Assembly (NCBI RefSeq): GCF_026421305.1
Contig: NZ_JAPJBQ010000003.1
Span: forward strand, 1 to 64,000
From: Dyella silvae
GTDB lineage: Bacteria; Pseudomonadota; Gammaproteobacteria; Xanthomonadales; Rhodanobacteraceae
Direction of reading: 5' to 3'
DNA length: 64,000 nucleotides
Shown here: positions 1 through 8,157 of the stretch, piece after piece
How the letters are laid out: every line of letters begins with the position of its first letter
Numbering within the stretch: position 1 is the first letter of the stretch
The notes under the pieces: model-generated
Seen by the model: only the letters and a program-made list of their open reading frames with translations
The model's database searches: none
What the model was told of the DNA's origin: nothing
Position numbers and translations under genes: made by a program

Positions 1-803
1 CGGGCGGGTTACGGGGTTTTTCGACAGGACATCCCTGTCCTGTCGAAAAACTGGCCGGCATCCATGCCGGCCACCCTGCGGGCTATTCCTCCACCCGCCC
101 GCCGCGCCATAGGGGCCCGGAGGTCAAAAGCCAAAGCCAAAGCCAAAGCCAAAGCCAAAGCCAAAGCCAAAGCCAAAGCCAAAGCCAAAGCCAAAGCCAA
201 AGCCAAAGCCAAAGCCAAAGCCAAAGCCAAAGCCAAAGCCAAAGCGGCGCGCGCCAGAAGCCACACCTGTGGTTTTCCCGTACTTATGGCCTCCTTGTAG
301 GAGCGCACTTGCGCGCGACAAGCCTGCGAAGCGGTGTCGACGTGATGCTGCGGTCGCGCACAAGTGCGCTCCTGCAGAAAGAACGCCAGACGAATGGTGA
401 CGCGATGTGCCGCGTGAGCGGCACGAGCCGTGTGCTTTTGATCTGCGGGGCCCCTGTGCGGCGGTGAGGGTTGGACGATCAGGCCCGCAGGGGGATCGGC
501 ATGGATGCCGATCCCTTTTCGTCAGGGCAGGAAGCCCTGTCGAAAAGCCCGGCCAACCCTCACGGACTTGCCGGGCTAACAGCCCGGCAAGCGCCAAGCG
601 GGGTGCTCTTTCTTTTGGTTACTTTTCTTTGAGCAAGCAAAGAAAAGTGACCCGGCGATCGGCAGATCGTCGGAAGCCCGCCGCAGGCGAGCACGGTCGC
701 GGCCGCGTCGAAAAGTGCAAAAGCGTAAAGCTGGAGAATAGAAAAGTTACCGCGAGCACCCACCCCTCACCCCAACCCTCTCCCCGGAGGGGAGAGGGAG
801 AAA
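1..803. repeat. Composite palindromic element, copy A (cut by window edge)
   Basis: This is a long imperfect inverted repeat with a simple-repeat core. The visible left arm (1-126) contains two hairpins: a 15-bp stem with a short loop (about 17-50) and a GGCATCCATGCC-centred stem (about 52-73). The core is a tandem AAAGCC array. The right arm (about 440-800) mirrors the left arm and continues outward through hairpins at about 502-525, 567-591 and 630-657 to a CTCTCCCCGGAGGGGAGAG palindrome. It matches copy B at 25152-26287 nearly base for base in the right arm. All open frames inside it (Ala-Lys, Ala-Leu or Gly-Phe repeats) are artefacts of the repeat. There is no transposase gene. It sits directly upstream of the flgB promoter. 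Confidence 0.85.
127..240. repeat. Tandem hexamer array, (AAAGCC)19
   Basis: Nineteen perfect head-to-tail copies of AAAGCC form the core of the palindromic element. The array reads as Lys-Ala repeats on one strand and Ala-Leu or Gly-Phe on the other, so it stays open in several frames, but no start site or coding context supports a protein. Being a multiple of three, length changes would not create stops. Such arrays are prone to slippage, so copy number probably varies between strains. Confidence 0.95.
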
Positions 804-962
804 AAAGCCGGTGCGCCCCGAGCGCCACAAAACACACTCCCTATCCCGCGTCAGGAAGCCGCTGCCACCAGCGTCGAAAAACCGACAGGCCACCCCGTTG
901 GCGCCCCGCCAACACCCCGCAAACCCAACAACCACGCGCCCTGCGAGCCCCTCGCAAAACCG

Positions 963-978
963 TGGCACGCAAATTGCT
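963..978 (+). promoter_or_regulatory. Sigma-54 promoter of the flgB operon
   Basis: TGGCACGCAAATTGCT matches the RpoN consensus TGGCACG-N4-TTGCW at every conserved position, with the GG and GC dinucleotides ten bases apart. It lies 37 bases ahead of the flgB start and just beyond the repeat element. FleQ, encoded at 16438, is the expected activator. Confidence 0.85.
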
Positions 979-1015
979 CAAACCCATCCCGCGGCCCTCG
1001 CCGCAGGAGTGAGCG

Positions 1016-1417
1016 ATGAGTTCCATCAACGACAACCTGTTCGGTTTGCACACCCAGGCACTCGATCTGTGGCAACGCCGCAGCGAAGTGCTGGCGAGCA
1101 ATCTGGCGAATGCGGACACGCCCGGCTACCTCGCGCGTGATGTCGATTTCAAAAAGGCGTTGTCCAGCGCCAGCGGCCAGAACGAAAGCCTGCCGATGGC
1201 CATCACGCAGCAAGGCCAGATCAATCCGCAGGCACAGGCGGCCGATCAGCTCGCGTATCGCACGCCGGGCTTGCCGACCATGGACGGCAACACCGTCGAT
1301 ACGCAGGTGGAACAGGCGAACTTCGCCGCCAACGGCGTGCATTACCAGGCGAGCCTTTCGTTTATCACCGCGCAGATTCACATGCTGCGCACCGCCATCA
1401 CCGGAGGTCAGGGCTGA
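1016..1417 (+). CDS. flgB: Flagellar proximal rod protein FlgB
   Basis: FlgB is a periplasmic rod subunit that joins the MS ring and the export gate to the distal rod. The 133-residue length is normal for the family. The N-terminal segment carries the rod/hook signature LASNLANADTPGY near residues 26-38, typical of axial proteins that pair N- and C-terminal helices. An AGGAG ribosome site lies 7 bases before the ATG. The stop overlaps the flgC start (TGATG), indicating translational coupling. It is the first gene of a flgB-flgL run behind the sigma-54 promoter at 963. Confidence 0.97.
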   Translation: MSSINDNLFGLHTQALDLWQRRSEVLASNLANADTPGYLARDVDFKKALSSASGQNESLPMAITQQGQINPQAQAADQLAYRTPGLPTMDGNTVDTQVEQANFAANGVHYQASLSFITAQIHMLRTAITGGQG

Positions 1418-1845
1418 TGTCGATGTTCAAGATATTTGATGTGGCCGGTTCGGGCATGGCAGCGCAGTCGCTGCGGCTCAACACCGTGGCCAGCAACCTC
1501 GCCAATGCCGACAGTGTGTCGAGCACGCCTGAGGGCGCCTATCGCGCAAAGGAGCCGTTGTTCGCGGCGGTACAGCGCGCGCTCGGTGGCGCCAAGAGTG
1601 CCGAAGGCGACAGCGCTGTGGGCGTGCAGGTGAAGGGTGTTACTGAAAACCAGGCCGATGTGCAGGCGCGTTACGAACCGGGTAACCCGATGGCAGATGC
1701 CACCGGTTACGTCTATGGCAGCAACGTCAATCCGATCGATGAGCTGGTGAACATGATCTCCGCTTCGCGTTCTTATCAGAACAACGTCGAGGCGATGAAC
1801 ACGACCAAGCAGCTGATGATCAAGACCCTCGACCTCGGCAAGTAA
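1417..1845 (+). CDS. flgC: Flagellar proximal rod protein FlgC
   Basis: This is a proximal rod subunit of 142 residues. The N-terminal axial motif (VASNLANAD, about residues 23-31) and the C-terminal block NPIDELVNMISASRSYQNN near residues 105-123 are both present, as expected for a protein exported by the flagellar type III system and folded into the rod. The start overlaps the flgB stop by one base. Confidence 0.97.
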   Translation: MSMFKIFDVAGSGMAAQSLRLNTVASNLANADSVSSTPEGAYRAKEPLFAAVQRALGGAKSAEGDSAVGVQVKGVTENQADVQARYEPGNPMADATGYVYGSNVNPIDELVNMISASRSYQNNVEAMNTTKQLMIKTLDLGK

Positions 1846-1861
1846 GCCGGAAGGTAACCAC

Positions 1862-2533
1862 GTGTCCACTATTCCAGGCACCAGCAACAACACCACGACG
1901 AACACCAGTACGTCGAGCGCCAATGCGGCGCTGTCCAACACCATGACGCAGGCCGACTTTCTCAAGCTGATGACGGCCCAGCTCAAGGCGCAGGACCCCA
2001 CCAATCCCGTCGATAACTCGCAGTTCGTCTCGCAGATGGCGCAGTTCAGTCAGCTGTCGTCGACGCAGCAGCTGGATACCGACCTGCAGTCGCTGAGCAG
2101 CAATATCAATGCGGCGATGCAGACCTCGCAGGTGTTGAGTTCGTCGAATCTGGTCAATCGTCAGGTGATGGTGCCTTCGAACACGATGAGTTTCGACGGC
2201 ACCGACAGCATGCGTGGCGCGGTCAATGTCACAACAGCCACCAGCGTCACCGTGCAGGTGCTTGATGGCAACGGCAATGTCGTGCGCACCATGCCATTGG
2301 GTGCGCAAAGCGCAGGCCTTGCCCAGTTCAGCTGGGACGGCAAGGACGACAACGGCAACGTGGTGTCCGGCGGCAATTACACGTTGAAGGCAACCAGCGG
2401 CACCACGTCGCTCGACACCTATGTGGCGGGCACGGTGACTGGTGTGGGTTACGGCGGTAGTTCAACGGGAACTTACTTGCAGGTATCGGGCGTGGGCGGC
2501 GTGCCGCTCAACCAGGTGGCACAAATTCTGTAA
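1862..2533 (+). CDS. flgD: Flagellar hook assembly scaffold FlgD
   Basis: FlgD is the temporary cap that guides FlgE polymerisation and is lost when the hook is complete. The protein has 223 residues. A low-complexity Thr/Ser/Asn N-terminus is followed by the conserved DFLKLMTAQLKAQDPTNPVD block (about residues 33-52) and the Tudor/Ig-like C-terminal half containing FSWDGKDDNGN. The start is GTG, preceded by GGAAGG; no ATG is available near the conserved N-terminus. Confidence 0.96.
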   Translation: MSTIPGTSNNTTTNTSTSSANAALSNTMTQADFLKLMTAQLKAQDPTNPVDNSQFVSQMAQFSQLSSTQQLDTDLQSLSSNINAAMQTSQVLSSSNLVNRQVMVPSNTMSFDGTDSMRGAVNVTTATSVTVQVLDGNGNVVRTMPLGAQSAGLAQFSWDGKDDNGNVVSGGNYTLKATSGTTSLDTYVAGTVTGVGYGGSSTGTYLQVSGVGGVPLNQVAQIL

Positions 2534-2569
2534 ACGCTTCACGCGTTCACCTATCACGAGGAACCGAAC

Positions 2570-3787
2570 ATGGCACTCAATACGGCGCTCAGCGGCATCA
2601 ACGCAGCCCAGTCCGATCTCAACGTCATCGCCAACAACATCGCCAACGCCAACACCACCGGCTTCAAGGGTTCGCGTGCGGAGTTTGCCGACATCTACGC
2701 GGTGACCGGCCTCAATCTCAATTCCACTGCGGTGGGCAGCGGCGTGCGTCTGGATAAGGTGGCGCAGCAGTTCAGCCAGGGCGACATCCAGACCACCAAC
2801 AACAGCCTTGATCTCGCCATCAGCGGCAACGGGTTCTTCGCCGTCAACAACGGCAGCGGTGTGAATTACACGCGCGCCGGTGATTTCCAGAAGGACCCGA
2901 GCGGTTACGTCACCACGCCGGACGGCTCGCGTCTGCAGATCTATCCGCCGAACGGCGTGGGTGGCTTCGACACCAGCACGCTGAAGGATCTGAACCTGGT
3001 GACGGCGCAGAGTAACGCCACCGCGACCTCGCTGATCACCATGACCTCGAACCTGCCAGCCAGCGCGAGCGTGCCGGCCAATCCGTTCAGTACCAGCGAT
3101 TCCACCAGCTACAACGCCGCCGCACCGGTGACGGTGTACGACTCGCAGGGTGGTTCGCACCAGGCCACGATCTACTACGTGAAGACCGGTACCAATACCT
3201 GGAACGCGAATCTCTTCATCGACGGTCAGAACGCCGGCACGCAAGCGATGACCTTTAACGCCAACGGCAACCTCGCCACGCCGGCCAATGGTCAGCTCGC
3301 ATTCGGCGCTGTGAACCTGGCCAACGGTTCGTCGCCGATGACGGTATCGCTCAACGTCACCAACACCACGCAGTTCGGTACCGCGTACTCCGCCGGCACC
3401 ATCGCGCAGAACGGCTTCGAGGCCGGCACGTTGTCGAATATCGACATCGACAGCAAGGGCGTGGTCACCGCGTACTACTCCAATAACCAGAGCACGCAGA
3501 TTGGCCAGGTGGCGATTGCCAACTTCGCCAATGTGCAGGGCCTGCGTCAGATGGGCAACACCACCTGGAGTGCCAGCACGGATTCCGGCCCGGCAGTGAT
3601 GGGTACCGCCAGCTCAGGTCAGTTCGGCACGCTGCAGTCGGGCGCGCTGGAAAGCTCCAACACGGCCGATACCACCGCGCAGCTGGTGAACATGATCCAG
3701 GCGCAGCGCGACTACCAGGCCAACGCGCAGGTGTTGTCGACCGACAACACGCTGGCCTCGGCGCTGTTTAACGCTGTGTCGCGCTGA
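2570..3787 (+). CDS. flgE: Flagellar hook protein FlgE
   Basis: FlgE is the hook subunit (405 residues). The N-terminus has the axial signature IANNIANANTTGFKGSRAEF near residues 22-41. The variable D1/D2 middle is Ser/Thr/Asn rich, and the C-terminus ends in the coiled-coil segment with AQLVNMIQAQRDYQANAQVL. A GAGGAA ribosome site precedes the ATG. It follows flgD, as in most flagellar operons, and shares its axial helices with FlgF and FlgG downstream. Confidence 0.97.
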   Translation: MALNTALSGINAAQSDLNVIANNIANANTTGFKGSRAEFADIYAVTGLNLNSTAVGSGVRLDKVAQQFSQGDIQTTNNSLDLAISGNGFFAVNNGSGVNYTRAGDFQKDPSGYVTTPDGSRLQIYPPNGVGGFDTSTLKDLNLVTAQSNATATSLITMTSNLPASASVPANPFSTSDSTSYNAAAPVTVYDSQGGSHQATIYYVKTGTNTWNANLFIDGQNAGTQAMTFNANGNLATPANGQLAFGAVNLANGSSPMTVSLNVTNTTQFGTAYSAGTIAQNGFEAGTLSNIDIDSKGVVTAYYSNNQSTQIGQVAIANFANVQGLRQMGNTTWSASTDSGPAVMGTASSGQFGTLQSGALESSNTADTTAQLVNMIQAQRDYQANAQVLSTDNTLASALFNAVSR

Positions 3788-3796
3788 TAAGCCGCC

Positions 3797-4537
3797 ATGG
3801 ATCGTTCCGTCTACGTAGCGATGACCGGGGCAACGCAGATCATGCGTTCCCAGGAAGCGGTGAGCCACAACCTGGCCAACGCTTCCACGGTCGGCTTCAA
3901 GAGTCAGCTCTCCGCGTTTCAGAGCGTGCCGGTGCTGGGCGACGGCCATGCGGCCCGCATCAACGCGGTGGCGCAGGGTATCGGCCAGGGCAGCGGGCAG
4001 GGTTCGCCGATCAATACGGGCCGCTCACTGGATATCTCGGTGCGCGGCGCGGGTTTTATCGCCGTGCAGGCGCCGGACGGTTCAGAAGCGTATACGCGTG
4101 CAGGCGATCTGCAACTCACCGCCGATGGCGCACTGACCGACTCGCGTGGCAATCCGGTGATGGGCGGTTCCGGTCCCATCACCATTCCGCCGGCCACGGA
4201 TATCAGTGTCGGCTCCGACGGCACCATCTCCACGGTGCCGCAGGGGCAGGGGCCCAACTCGGTGTCGCAGATCGACCGCATCAAGCTGGTCAATCCCGAC
4301 GTGGCGCAGATGACGCAGAACGGCGACGGCCTGATGCACATGGCCGACGGCAGCACGGCAGCGATGGACGACACCGTCACCATCGCATCCGGCGAACTCG
4401 AAGGCAGCAACGTCAATCCGTCGGCCGAGCTGGTGAAGATGATCGCGCTTTCGCGCCAGTACGACATGCAGGTGAAGTCCATCAAGACCTCCGAGGACGA
4501 CGCCGATTCCAGCCTCAAGCTGATGCAGGCCAACTAA
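3797..4537 (+). CDS. flgF: Flagellar proximal rod protein FlgF
   Basis: FlgF is a rod subunit of 246 residues. It begins MDRSVYVAMTGATQIMRSQE, the usual FlgF N-terminus, followed by the VSHNLANASTVGFKSQ axial motif. The C-terminus has the paired helix SAELVKMIALSRQYDMQVK. Paralogous to FlgE and FlgG, it is distinguished from them by length and by its place between them. The gap to flgE is nine bases. Confidence 0.96.
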   Translation: MDRSVYVAMTGATQIMRSQEAVSHNLANASTVGFKSQLSAFQSVPVLGDGHAARINAVAQGIGQGSGQGSPINTGRSLDISVRGAGFIAVQAPDGSEAYTRAGDLQLTADGALTDSRGNPVMGGSGPITIPPATDISVGSDGTISTVPQGQGPNSVSQIDRIKLVNPDVAQMTQNGDGLMHMADGSTAAMDDTVTIASGELEGSNVNPSAELVKMIALSRQYDMQVKSIKTSEDDADSSLKLMQAN

Positions 4538-4557
4538 ACCTCTTAGTGGAGTGACCG

Positions 4558-5343
4558 ATGTTTTCTTCCTTGTGGATCGCCAAGACCGGCCTTGACGCAC
4601 AGCAGACGCGCATGGACGTGATCTCCAACAACCTGGCCAACGCCAACACGACCGCGTTCAAGAGTTCGCGTGCGGCGTTTCAGGATCTGATGTACCAGAA
4701 CAAGGGCCAGCCCGGCGGGCAGACCACCGAGCAGACGGTGTCGCCGTCGGGCCTGATGCTGGGCACTGGCGTGCGCGTGGTGGCCAACGAAAAGTTGTTC
4801 ACCGAGGGCAGCATCACGCAGACCGGCAACTCGCTGGACGTGGCCATCCAGGGCCGCGGTTTCCTGCAGGTGAGCATGCCCGATGGCACCGTGGCCTACA
4901 CCCGCGACGGTTCGCTGCACACCGATCCCAATGGCCAGCTGGTGACCTCGGAGGGCTATCCGCTGGAGCCGGCCATCACCGTGCCCTCGAACGTGCAGAG
5001 CCTCACCATCGGCAGTGATGGCACGGTGTCGGCCACCACCACGGCGTCCGCCGCACCGCAGACGCTGGGCACCTTGCAGCTTGCCGATTTCATCAATCCC
5101 TCCGGCCTGCAGCCGACGGGACAAAACCTCTACGTGGAAACCGCATCCAGTGGCGCGCCGCAGACGGGTCAGCCGGCACTCAATGGCATGGGTTCGCTGC
5201 TGCAAGGCTCGCTGGAATCGTCGAACGTCAACGTGGTGGCCGAGATGGTCAACATGATCGAGACGCAGCGCACCTACGAGATGAACTCCAAGGCGATCAG
5301 CAGCACCGACCAGATGCTGCAAGACCTGACCGACAAGATGTGA
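4558..5343 (+). CDS. flgG: Flagellar distal rod protein FlgG
   Basis: FlgG forms the distal rod that passes through the P and L rings. It is 261 residues, the standard length. The start [20 protein letters not shown] and the motif [19 protein letters not shown] are characteristic. The C-terminal helix includes [29 protein letters not shown] ribosome site precedes the ATG. The stop lies two bases before the preferred flgH start. Confidence 0.97.
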   Translation: MFSSLWIAKTGLDAQQTRMDVISNNLANANTTAFKSSRAAFQDLMYQNKGQPGGQTTEQTVSPSGLMLGTGVRVVANEKLFTEGSITQTGNSLDVAIQGRGFLQVSMPDGTVAYTRDGSLHTDPNGQLVTSEGYPLEPAITVPSNVQSLTIGSDGTVSATTTASAAPQTLGTLQLADFINPSGLQPTGQNLYVETASSGAPQTGQPALNGMGSLLQGSLESSNVNVVAEMVNMIETQRTYEMNSKAISSTDQMLQDLTDKM

Positions 5344-5345
5344 GC

Positions 5346-6035
5346 ATGACCATGGCGTCCTTCCGCGTGCTTCCCCGAATCGCACTGGCACTGGCCATCG
5401 CCACGCTGGCAGGTTGCGCCATGCCAGCGCCGCGCGATGATCACAAGTGGGCAGCCACCATGCCGGTGGAGCAAACCGCGACGCGGCCGTCCGATGGCGC
5501 CATCTACCAGGCCGATCAGGGCATGGAGCTGTTCAACGACGCGCGTGCGCATCGGGTGGGCGACATCCTCACCATTTCCCTGGTGGAGAGCACGCAGGCG
5601 TCGAAGAAGGCCAGCACCAACACCAGCAAGAAGGACACCACCAACATCGGTGCGCCGACCATACTCGGCCACACGCTGAAAGTGGGCGGCAAAGTCGCGA
5701 CCATCGGGACGACCGGCGATCGCAGCTTCGATGGCGCAGGCGACAGCAGCCAGAGCAATCAGTTGAACGGCTCGATCACCGTCACCGTGGCGCAGCGTCT
5801 GTCCAACGGCAATCTGCTGGTGCGCGGCGAAAAGATGCTCACGATCAATCAAGGGCAGGAGTTGATCCGCATCTCCGGCATCGTGCGTCCGCAGGACATT
5901 CTGCAGGACAACAGCGTGCCTTCCACGCGCGTCGCCGATGCGCAGATTGGCTACACAGGCAAGGGTTCGCTGGCCGATGCGAATACGCAGGGCTGGCTGT
6001 CGCGCTTCTTCAATTCCAAGTGGATGCCGTACTGA
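5346..6035 (+). CDS. flgH: Flagellar L-ring lipoprotein FlgH
   Basis: FlgH builds the outer-membrane L ring around the rod. A lipoprotein signal peptide with the lipobox LAGC places the acylated cysteine at residue 24 of the ATG form. The conserved [10 protein letters not shown] segment and the C-terminal block VRPQDI...[15 protein letters not shown] are family hallmarks. The protein has 229 residues. An overlapping GTG at 5340 and an internal ATG at 5352 are alternative starts; none has a strong ribosome site, so the gene probably relies on coupling to flgG. Confidence 0.95.
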   Translation: MTMASFRVLPRIALALAIATLAGCAMPAPRDDHKWAATMPVEQTATRPSDGAIYQADQGMELFNDARAHRVGDILTISLVESTQASKKASTNTSKKDTTNIGAPTILGHTLKVGGKVATIGTTGDRSFDGAGDSSQSNQLNGSITVTVAQRLSNGNLLVRGEKMLTINQGQELIRISGIVRPQDILQDNSVPSTRVADAQIGYTGKGSLADANTQGWLSRFFNSKWMPY

Positions 6036-7183
6036 TGAACGCCCGGACCGTGCAGCGTCTGCTTGCGTGCAAGTTGGGTGGCCTGTTGTTGGCTTTCATG
6101 TCGCTGGCTATGGCGACGCTGCCCGCGCCGGTACATGCCGACAAGATCCGCGACCTCGCACAGGTGGGCGGCGTGCGCAGCAACCAGCTGATTGGTTATG
6201 GCCTGGTAGTGGGCCTGGATGGCAGCGGCGACCAGACCACGCAGGCACCGTTTACTACACAGAGCCTGGAGAACATGCTGGTGCAGTTCGGCATCACCGT
6301 GCCGGCCAACGTGCGCCCGCAGCTCAAGAACGCCGCCGCAGTCACCGTGACGGCGCAATTGCCGCCGTTCGCCAAACCGGGTCAGACCATCGACGTCACG
6401 GTGGCCTCGATCGGTAACGCCAAGAGCATCCGTGGTGGCGAACTGTTGATGACCCCGCTGCGCGGTGCAGACGGCAACGTCTACGCCATGGCGCAGGGCA
6501 GTGTGGTGGTGGGTGGTATCAGCGCGTCGGGCAAGAGCGGCTCCAGCGTGCAGGTGAATATTTCGGCGAGCGGTCGCGTGCCCAATGGCGCGTCGGTCGA
6601 ACGCGCGGTCGCCTCGTCGTTCTCCAATGGCGGCGATCTCATGCTCAACCTCAACACGGCCGACTTCACCACGGCCACCCGCATCGCCGAGGCGGTCAAT
6701 CGCACCTACGGTGCCGGCACGGCGAGCGCCGTCGATGGCGGCACGGTGGCGGTGCGCGGTCCGCTCGATCCCAGCCAGCGTGTGGCGTGGATGGGCGCGA
6801 TCCAGGGCATTGACGTGACGCCGGGCGATGCGCCGGCGCGCGTGGTGGTCAATTCGCGTACGGGCACGGTGGTTATCGGTGCGGAAGTACGCGTGACGCC
6901 GGCGGCGGTGGCGCATGGTTCCATCCAGGTCACCATCACCGAAACGCCGCAGGTGAGTCAGCCCATGCCGTTCAGCCACGGCGGCCAGACGGTGGTCGTG
7001 CCGCAGAGCGACGTGCAGGTCAGCGAAGACGGCGCCCACATGTTCAAGTTTGGTCCGGGCACCAATCTCGACACCATTGTGCGTGCGGTGAACCAGGTGG
7101 GCGCGTCGCCGACCGATCTCATTTCCATCCTGCAGGCGCTTAAGCAGGCCGGCGCATTGCACGCGGAACTGGTGGTGATCTGA
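6035..7183 (+). CDS. flgI: Flagellar P-ring protein FlgI
   Basis: FlgI forms the periplasmic P ring. The start ATG overlaps the flgH stop (TGATG) and yields 382 residues. A Sec signal peptide (about residues 1-35, ending PVHA) precedes the conserved [20 protein letters not shown]. The family block [10 protein letters not shown] and the C-terminal segment [20 protein letters not shown] are intact. An open frame extends far upstream in the same phase, but that part overlaps flgH and is not coding. Confidence 0.97.
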   Translation: MNARTVQRLLACKLGGLLLAFMSLAMATLPAPVHADKIRDLAQVGGVRSNQLIGYGLVVGLDGSGDQTTQAPFTTQSLENMLVQFGITVPANVRPQLKNAAAVTVTAQLPPFAKPGQTIDVTVASIGNAKSIRGGELLMTPLRGADGNVYAMAQGSVVVGGISASGKSGSSVQVNISASGRVPNGASVERAVASSFSNGGDLMLNLNTADFTTATRIAEAVNRTYGAGTASAVDGGTVAVRGPLDPSQRVAWMGAIQGIDVTPGDAPARVVVNSRTGTVVIGAEVRVTPAAVAHGSIQVTITETPQVSQPMPFSHGGQTVVVPQSDVQVSEDGAHMFKFGPGTNLDTIVRAVNQVGASPTDLISILQALKQAGALHAELVVI

Positions 7184-8139
7184 TGGCGATCACCGGCGAT
7201 GCCGCCAACAGTCTGAATACCTGGACGGATCTGTCCGGGTTTCAGTCGTTGCGGCAGAGCGCGCAGAGCGATGCCAAGGCGGCCTTGCCTGCTGTGGCCA
7301 AGCAGTTCGAGTCGATCTTTACGCAGATGATGCTTAAGTCGATGCGCGAGGCGAGCTCGGGCGATGGCCTGTTTGACAGCGAGGCGGGCAACGCCTGGCG
7401 CGACATGTTCGACCAGCAGTTGTCGATCCAGCTGTCGCAACATGGCAATGGCCTGGGCATTGCGCAGATGCTGATGCGGCAGCTAGGCGGCGCGACGACC
7501 AGCGGCGCGGACAAGGCAAACCTGGCCGGCGTCGATGACAGCTGGCAGCAACGTCTTCGCTCCGTGGCGGGCAAAGCGCGCGCGGCCGGTGACAAAGTGC
7601 TCAAGTGGTTGCCGGAGGATGCGCAGGACTTTGTGCGCCAGCTCGCGCCATATGCCCAGCAGGCCGCCGACAAACTGGGCGTCTCGGTGCGCGCCGTGCT
7701 GGCCCAGGCCGCGCTGGAAACGCAATGGGGGCAGCACATGCCCACCCACGGCAACGGCGATACCAGCAACAACCTGTTCGGCATGAAGGCCGGTAGCAGC
7801 TGGGGCGGCGCCAAAGTCAGCGTGCCCACGCTCGAATTCGAAGATGGCGTGCCGGTTCGCCGGAACGCCCAGTTCCGCTCGTATGACAACCCGGGCCAGT
7901 CGTTTGCCGACTATGCCCAGCTGATTGCGGACAACCCCCGCTATGCCAAGGCGCTCAACCACGGTGAAGACGTGGTGGGCTTTGCGCGCGGACTGGTCAA
8001 TGGCGGTTATGCCACCGACCCCTCGTATGCGCAAAAGATCGTGGCGATTGCCAACAGCCCTGCGATGCGTGACGCACTCGACGCTATCGGGCAGGCAGCC
8101 CTAAAGAAAGTCGGCCAGAGGCCGAATCCCTCCGAGTGA
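7183..8139 (+). CDS. flgJ: Rod cap and peptidoglycan hydrolase FlgJ
   Basis: This is a two-domain protein of 318 residues. The N-terminal part (about 30-105, with KQFESIFTQMMLKSMREA) is the rod-cap domain. The C-terminal part (about 150-300) is an N-acetylglucosaminidase domain that opens the murein for the rod; the catalytic Glu is E179 in ALETQWG, followed by NLFGMKAG. Both domains being present is the beta/gammaproteobacterial form. The start overlaps the flgI stop (TGATG). Confidence 0.96.
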   Translation: MAITGDAANSLNTWTDLSGFQSLRQSAQSDAKAALPAVAKQFESIFTQMMLKSMREASSGDGLFDSEAGNAWRDMFDQQLSIQLSQHGNGLGIAQMLMRQLGGATTSGADKANLAGVDDSWQQRLRSVAGKARAAGDKVLKWLPEDAQDFVRQLAPYAQQAADKLGVSVRAVLAQAALETQWGQHMPTHGNGDTSNNLFGMKAGSSWGGAKVSVPTLEFEDGVPVRRNAQFRSYDNPGQSFADYAQLIADNPRYAKALNHGEDVVGFARGLVNGGYATDPSYAQKIVAIANSPAMRDALDAIGQAALKKVGQRPNPSE

Positions 8140-8157
8140 TCTGTCCCGGAATGACTT

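Noticed and set aside
127-240. CRISPR-like array
   Set aside because: Unit is six bases with no spacers, and there are no cas genes. It is a simple tandem repeat.
64-300. Open frames encoding Lys-Ala, Ala-Leu or Gly-Phe repeats
   Set aside because: They arise from the AAAGCC array, which has no stops in several frames. No ribosome site, no conserved protein, and the same frames recur in copy B.
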